Of a DNA stretch of 64,000 nt, positions 58,771 through 64,000 are shown in pieces. Position numbers and translations under genes: made by a program. This DNA is from Periplaneta americana (lineage: Eukaryota > Arthropoda > Insecta > Blattodea > Blattidae). Numbering within the stretch: position 1 is the first letter of the stretch; each line of letters opens with the position of its first letter. The notes under the pieces are model-generated. The model was not told the origin of the DNA, searched no databases, and worked only from the letters and a program-made list of their open reading frames with translations. The DNA lies in contig NC_091117.1 of NCBI RefSeq assembly GCF_040183065.1, positions 99,885,001-99,949,000 of the forward strand. The letters run 5' to 3'.

Positions 58771-58942
58771 CTGACAACATAAAGTCCACTATAGTCCACT
58801 GTAGTCTATTCAGTTGTTTTTTTCACGAGAAATGAGGGGTATTTTGATCGGTGTTCATTATAGATGCCTGTTGCTAGTAGCCAGAGTTGGAGTGTAGTCA
58901 ATATATACTGCAGGGCTGTGTCTTCTGCAACTGGCACTGAGA
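58738..58942. mobile_element. 205-bp insertion with perfect 15-bp target duplication
   Basis: The 15-mer GATAGACAACATTAA occurs at 58723-58737 and again at 58943-58957, on either side of 205 bp that are unrelated to the LINE. The related LINE fragment at 13425-13620 runs through the same site without interruption. The insert starts TCCATCAATC and ends GCACTGAGA, contains a run of seven T, and shows no inverted ends. A long target duplication without inverted repeats points to a retroposed SINE-like sequence. Confidence 0.8.
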
Positions 58943-59070
58943 GATAGACAACATTAAGATGTATATGGATCATATGAGGAGACAAACAAGAAGGCAAAAA
59001 GTAGTAAAGATTGGAGAAAGCTGGATTTGCAGTGAAAGACCTGCCCTTGGGCAGAACAATGAATGAATGA

Positions 59071-59581
59071 ATTGTATATAGGGGAGAGGGGGAAAATCTC
59101 TGCATAATGTATACAATACTTTTTCAATTACTATTTGTGGTAATACACAATCAACGATCGAAGTGATTGTGCAATAGAGGATGATGGAAGTGATGCAGTA
59201 GAGGATGACAGTAATAGTAAAACCAGTACCGATAGTGAATAAGGTAAGAATAGTGGTAATATTACCTTCACACAGAACATCTAGTTTTTGCTTAATTGTA
59301 TTCAGTTTTAGGTTATACTGTGCTACATTTTTTATTCATTTATTACATTATTACTGCTCATAAGTGTTAGATATATTGATGCTCTCAAAGTCATACAATC
59401 GATCATCTTCAATATTACCTGAATGTCCGATGTGAAAACCAGCTGTGATTATCACGTGGGATGTCAGATAGTTATGATTTTTCCCATCAAAATTTCTTTC
59501 TCGCATATAATATACATCCTGGATTTTTAATAAAAAATTATAAAAAAAAAAGTGTGACTATTATGCGAGTAAGTACGGTAT
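59071..59581. other. Intronic sequence, nothing recognised
   Basis: No supported element. Confidence 0.45.
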
Positions 59582-59850
59582 AATAAAACGTAATAAAATG
59601 TAAAAGACAATACAGCAGTTGTATGAATACGTGTGCTTGTTGAGTTCATTAATTATCATACATGTTTCAGGTACTGCATCACCATCATCAGTGAAGTTGA
59701 AGACTGTAATGGAAGTATTTAAAATTACCGATTAAGATAATTGCATAATATTAGTTAAAATTAAAAATGTTGTATGATAATTAAAGAACTCAATAAGCAC
59801 ACATGTTCATACAACTGTTATATTGTCTTTTAAATTTTATTACATTTTAT
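59582..59850. mobile_element. Foldback element with hammerhead-like core
   Basis: Arms of about 80 bp are inverted copies: left GTAATAAAATGTAAAAGACA with AGCAGTTGTATGAATACGTG, right the reverse of CACATGTTCATACAACTGTT with TGTCTTTTAAATTTTATTAC. On the minus strand the left arm's inner edge carries CTGATGA, a short stem GGT/ACC and GAAAC (59691 down to 59664), the hammerhead core order seen in Penelope-type ends. Confidence 0.6.
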
Positions 59851-60044
59851 GAATTTTAATGAACACTGTTGAAAACTGACCAAATTGTGTATTTTATTGT
59901 TAAATACGGTATGTTTGGCCAAAGCCACCAGCCGACTGCTAATCTCACGAATCAGGTAATCTTGTTGTACTTTAATTTTTATTGTAATTGTAATTGTAAA
60001 TTTAATGTTAATTGTAATTTTATTGTTCATATTATAGTTGTAAT

Positions 60045-60112
60045 CCCCTGGTAGAGGGGCAGAGAAGGCCTGACGGCCTTATCTCTACCAGGTTAAATAA
60101 ATAAATACTACT
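60045..60112. mobile_element. Short SINE-like element, third copy
   Basis: CCTGGTAGAGGGGCAGAGAA, GGCCTGACGGCCTTATCTCT and ACCAGGTTAAATAAATAAAT; related to 22514 and 23436 and likewise ending in a simple repeat. Confidence 0.5.
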
Positions 60113-60289
60113 AGAGGTAAACGATCATTCAACCAGAACAGAGGCAATGAGTGATCGGCATAATGATCCCCTCAGCCTTTATAGGTGGTTTTCAAAACTG
60201 GATTTCACTACGTACTGTAGCTTCCCCAAAAAAATTCATCACAATGCTGAAAGAGCACAAGTCTCATACACTGGCCGAATTTCATGACA

Positions 60290-60385
60290 AAATTTCTTCT
60301 CCATGAGGACACAAACCAGCACTTATCCTATAATATGAGCCCAGACATGATGCCTTGGACCACGATGCTTATGGGTGAATCTTGC
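60290..60385 (-). mobile_element. SINE-like fragment
   Basis: Same family as 54386-54485; GAGCCCAGACATGATGCCTT with GGACCACGATGCTTATGG. Confidence 0.5.
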
Positions 60386-61154
60386 AAATGTAGCATATAT
60401 CCAACTTCAAAAATTATAACAGTAAAATATTCTCCAAAAAATTTGAAAAAATTCTAATGGACTTATTTCTAGATCTTCTTTCCTTTAAAAATAGTTATCT
60501 GTCCCCTTGACCCACCAAAGCGAAATGACTGACTCTCTTGTGCACATTTACTAAAGTGTGTGGTTTTTTTTTTCTGTCTGAGTTTTTCGGCTTCTCTTAT
60601 TTTCTTCAGTCTCTCCAATCTTTGATGTTCTGTTTCTTTCTTTTTTGAAGTTATTTTCTAGAAAAAGTATACAATGCCGAAAAATCCAAAACTGACTGGT
60701 GTGTCAATAGTATTATGCAAGCCTACTGACATTGCTAAATCGTACTTCAGTAAATAAAATGGCTAAGTAGTACATTGTAAGATGATTGTCAACCTTCTGA
60801 TATAAAAAAAAGCCAGGAGGCTGACTGCCAGGAGTTTGCAGTATTTTATTTTATTGCTAGGCCATGAATGTAATTTTTAAGTAATGTAAGTGGTTTAGAA
60901 ATATTAGTCTACTATATGATAATTTCAGAGTATATTTACGAATTTTACATCTTATATCTTAGAAGTATGGCTACCAGTATATTGACACAATATAACTGAG
61001 ACATTACTGTTTTTTTCTATTTGTAAGCTCCAAAAATAATGTTAGAAGATGAATCTCACTTCCGTGTTTGATGTTTCTCTCCAATTGCACATTTGCTTCA
61101 GTATAAAGAACTTAAGAAGAAAAAAGTACCTACATAGGCAGCAAAAATATCCCT

Positions 61155-61157
<3 letters not shown>
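60386..61157. other. Intronic sequence, nothing recognised
   Basis: No supported element. Confidence 0.45.

Positions 61158-61196
<39 letters not shown>
61158..61196. repeat. (TA)n microsatellite
   Basis: About 19 TA units. Confidence 0.95.
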
Positions 61197-61199
<3 letters not shown>

Positions 61200-61650
61200 C
61201 CAGGAGGTTACAATTTAAAACTCTGGACAAACTTTACAAATACACAAATAACGTGTAAATGGTACAAAATATTTTATAGACATCCTACATTAGACTTTTA
61301 AGTATACATTTCGAAATAATGGATTAGTTAATAAATTAAGAGAGAAAAAAATATTTTGGTGTCAGTAGTCTGAAATTCTTATAAAAAAAAGTGAAACGGA
61401 CAGTCCAGGAGCTGACATTTAAGGAGTTTTTCATTTGTTATCATCAATGTATGAAATATTTAAGCAATAATTTGAGGTGGGAAATATAAGCCTACCAGCC
61501 ATAAAATACATGCCATTTTTTTCAACCTTTCTTTAAAGTTAGTTTTTGCAGGACTTTGTTGGACTTCAAATTAGCAACATTTGAAAGATTCACCCTAATG
61601 CATGGAACTTTACAAGTGATAGATTCAATATATTTTTCTCAAAGTCTTAC

Positions 61651-61813
61651 CGTTTCAAGAGCAAACAAAGTTGCAGGAGACCTGATGAAAATCTTTGTGT
61701 TTCCATATTTGACATCATGAGCAAACTTCCTTTCTTCAATTAACACACGTGTTCCATCTTTGTCTGATCCTGCTCTGAAGTTGGGCCAAGTGAACTGGGA
61801 TATCATCTTATAC
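61651..61813 (-). CDS. Myo1D: Unconventional myosin ID, end of motor domain
   Basis: 163 bp from a TTACTAG acceptor (AG at 61814-61815) to a GTAAGA donor. One base completes a codon from an exon beyond the window, then 54 codons begin YKMISQFTWPNFRAGSDKDG and end DVKYGNTKIFIRSPATLF with ALET. YKMIS-x-x-TWPN is the converter-region signature of class I myosins, and VKYGxTKIFIRSPxTLFALE closes the motor domain at the lever arm. The motor hydrolyses ATP on actin; its P-loop and switch regions lie further upstream, outside this window. Confidence 0.93.
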
Positions 61814-61955
61814 CTAGTAACAGTGGGAGAAAGTATAGATACTATCATATTACAAAAATATTTAATTTCATAATAAAAAGAGAGTTTTTAAAAATTGGCT
61901 CACTACGTAACTCATATGCATTCAAAGACAGACAAAATTATCTTTTTTTCTTTTA

Positions 61956-62175
61956 GTTGGTTATTTAACGACACTGTATTAACTACTGGGTTATTTAGCA
62001 TTGATGGACGAGATGATATTTGATGAGATGAGGCTGAGAATTAGCCATAGATTACCTGATATTTGCCTTACGGTTGGGGAAAACCTTGGAAAAATCCAAC
62101 CAGGTAACCAAACTTACACCTGAGTGCAACTCCGGATCAGCAGGTAAGTGCCTCAACCAACTGAGTTGTGCCGAT
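61956..62175 (-). mobile_element. tRNA-derived SINE, minus-strand copy
   Basis: Carries the reverse of the body seen at 6655-6835 (CTTACGGTTGGGGAAAACCT here) and the tail GTTGGTTATTTAACGACACT at its plus-strand start. The tRNA-like head lies at the right (ACTCCGGATCAGCAGGTAAG, CCTCAACCAACTGAGTTG). Confidence 0.7.
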
Positions 62176-62594
62176 GACTAAAAGTAGGGAATAACCCAGG
62201 CAAAATAAAAGTTCGTAAAACTGTATATTATTGCGTATCATATAGGAAATACAGTATTCCACTAATTCCTCTTCGAACTTAACTACCTCACTTTACAGAA
62301 AGTGAATGAATTTTAAAATGATAATAATATGCACAGCACCACTATGAGCAGTAGTGGCTCTATCGTAAGGTCATATGGTCACGTGCCCTTCCAGTTGTAA
62401 ATTAAATTGACAAGATTTTATTTAGTTTTGAATTTTTTCATTCGTCTTCCTCGATTCAGCATTGATGGGAGGGTTGAGAGTGAGAGGCAGAAAAGGGGAA
62501 GAAGAGGAATAGGAGGAGGGGAAGATGGTGACGGGAAGAGGGAGGGTGAAGGGAAAAAGATAGGGTGGTAGGGAGAGAGGGGGACACACACACA
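62176..62594. other. Intronic sequence with a G/A-rich tract
   Basis: 62465-62580 is strongly purine-rich (GGGAGG, GAAGAGG repeats); nothing coding. Confidence 0.5.
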
Positions 62595-62686
62595 CCAGTA
62601 AAAGGATTTGGAGAGTGGGAGCTGGGTTTTATGCAGAGGACCAGTAAAAGGATTTGGAGAGTGGGAGCTGGGTTTTATGCAGAGGA
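62595..62686 (+). repeat. Perfect 46-bp tandem duplication
   Basis: The unit starting CCAGTAAAAGGATTTGGAGA occurs twice without change (62595-62640 and 62641-62686). Confidence 0.95.
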
Positions 62687-62699
62687 CAGCCAAGGTGAG

Positions 62700-63160
62700 T
62701 ATTTTAAAGCCTCTCTCCCAGTACCTAGTAAGGACACTGAGTCATTGGTCATTAATGCTCCTCTTATGTTTTTCTTCAAGAAAATATGCATCTTATCTGA
62801 TTAAGAGCCTACTTTACAAGCTATCTCACAGTACCATCCTTCCAATAATGCATATAGAATCATTGAAATACAGGATATTCTGGCACACTTTAAATACAAA
62901 GATGTTAAATTCCAGCAGATGCCTGCATATTGTGGCTTGGCTGGGAATGACATTGCAGAGAAAATTACGAAAACAGTTCTACAAGAAAGGATCCCTATAT
63001 TCAAATGAAATGTTGAAGCAGAGATGATTTCTATATGCTCTCTTCAAACAGTAAAATGCACAACAATTTACAATGACTTTCCTCGATACGTGGCAACCTT
63101 AGAAATCAGAGGCCAGAACTGGACATACTGTCTGTCAGTCCTACATGTTTAGATTTCATC
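62700..63160 (+). pseudogene. LINE RNase H fragment
   Basis: The plus strand reads IQDILAHFKYKDVKFQQMPA followed by YCGLAGNDIAEKITKTVLQE. The pattern V-x-FxWIPAHCGxxGNExADxxAK is the RNase H end of I/Jockey-type LINEs; here W is Q and H is Y. Upstream and downstream frames are broken. Terminal part only. Confidence 0.65.
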
Positions 63161-63213
63161 TCTCTGACACTGGTATGCTATGTCTGCAGTTCACAAGTGA
63201 GAAAACTCTTCAT

Positions 63214-64000
63214 GGTTCTCAAACTTATGAGCACTGGGGACCCCCCTTTCCATAGTTCAGTATTTTCGTGGACCCCTTAAAAGTTGGCAATGTAATGATG
63301 GGTAGGTTAGATTTTGAGTTTAATTAAATGAATGTGAGTAATGAATGATATTTCTGTAATATTTTCCGAAACTGAATAAATATTAATCCTGTTTATTGAA
63401 TTAAAATGTAAATAATATAACAATGTCTTGAAAAAAGTAGATTGTCTTCATTAATACGCTAAAGTAGAGTTGCTATTATAAATAATAAAAACAATACATT
63501 CTTTGCATAATATTCGTCTATTAAAAAAATAAATCAAGTATATTTTTACAGGTTTCCCTACTTCAGTGAGAGAGGTGACACTGATTTTTTTGTGCTTAAA
63601 ATATCTTTATACAATATTTCGGATCAATGTTTGTTATCTTTAATCTTAAGTCTGTCGCCACATTTACTCGGTTTATATTAACAGTTTGATACAGGAAAGA
63701 GCAGAAAATACCTGCTCACACAAGTCGTGAGAAACGGCATTAAATGTTTCAAGACTCATTCTGAGAGTTCATGTTATGCAAGAAAATTTTCAGTAAAAAA
63801 TCGAAACTTACAAAATATTTGTGGTTATTGTGTTCAAACTTACAAAAACTTTAATAACACATGAAGGCTGTCAACTACAATCGAACAACAAATTCAACAA
63901 ATTTATAAGTTGTACCAACAACATCCAATACACTTGAGATATCAATGCCATACAAAAAATCCTTCTTACATATTACATTTGTTTAACAAGGCATGAAGGC
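63214..64000. mobile_element. Possible hAT element start, running off the window
   Basis: CATGGTTCTCAAACTTATGA with GCACTGGGGACCCCCC closely resembles the CAGTGGTTCTCAA...GGGGACCCC terminus of hAT elements. The partner end and any transposase would lie beyond 64000. Confidence 0.45.

Larger units (their letters stand above)
56570..59070 (+). mobile_element. Decayed non-LTR retrotransposon (LINE)
   Basis: Plus-strand blocks in correct order: an APE-type endonuclease (about 56607-57110, with RIGTWN-like start, GISEV, VYIPHSG and CVILMGDWNAIVEG), reverse transcriptase (57436-57960) and a C-terminal tail (58235-58735 and 58958-59060). It matches the insect LINEs often misannotated as craniofacial development protein 2-like. 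Numerous frame changes. The right part is interrupted by a 205-bp insertion at 58738-58942. Sense strand is opposite to the myosin gene. Confidence 0.8.

Overview
The window reads as the nuclear genome of an insect, most likely a cockroach or termite. That placement rests on one conserved host gene, very long AT-rich introns, and dense layers of tRNA-derived SINEs, hAT, Tc1/mariner and pogo relics, LINEs, Penelope-like pieces and a Ty3/gypsy-type LTR element; the exact species is an inference. I found no bacterial genes, CRISPR arrays, rRNA or tRNA genes.

Host gene. The only host gene I can support lies on the minus strand: the C-terminal 386 residues of a class I unconventional myosin of the Myo1D (Drosophila Myo31DF) type. 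Seven exons run from right to left: 61651-61813 (end of motor), 55896-56062 (IQ motifs), 54099-54264, 49681-49836, 37063-37203, 26687-26838 and 19109-19325 (stop codon). All six introns have GT..AG ends and the phases join without a break. Upstream exons lie beyond the right edge. This part of the gene covers 42.7 kb for only 1.16 kb of coding sequence; almost everything else in it is intron filled with mobile elements.

Region by region. 1-19108 lies downstream of the gene: small inverted-repeat elements, a Tc1-like transposase relic, SINEs, and a hAT-like element (12802-14925) with a second hAT-like element nested in it. 19350-26686 (last intron) holds a pogo-type element 22 bp from the splice acceptor, a LINE ORF1 relic and a 3.95-kb hAT element with a decayed transposase. 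26839-37062 holds a candidate solo LTR, a hAT element (32852-34488) carrying a Penelope-like fragment, and further transposase relics. 37204-49680 holds a solo LTR, a Tc1-like element, and a 9.1-kb LTR retrotransposon (40312-49411) with both LTRs, a frame-broken gag and an uninterrupted 871-codon RT-RNase H-integrase ORF; beside it lies a Penelope-type fragment with a hammerhead-ribozyme-like fold. 49837-61650 holds foldback elements, mariner and Tigger relics, and a decayed LINE into which a 205-bp sequence has jumped with a 15-bp target duplication. 61814-64000 holds SINE, LINE and hAT pieces.

The window contains no operon or multi-gene pathway. Its interest lies in the element archaeology (nesting order, target duplications, ribozyme-like folds) and in how far elements have intruded on the splice sites of a conserved myosin gene.
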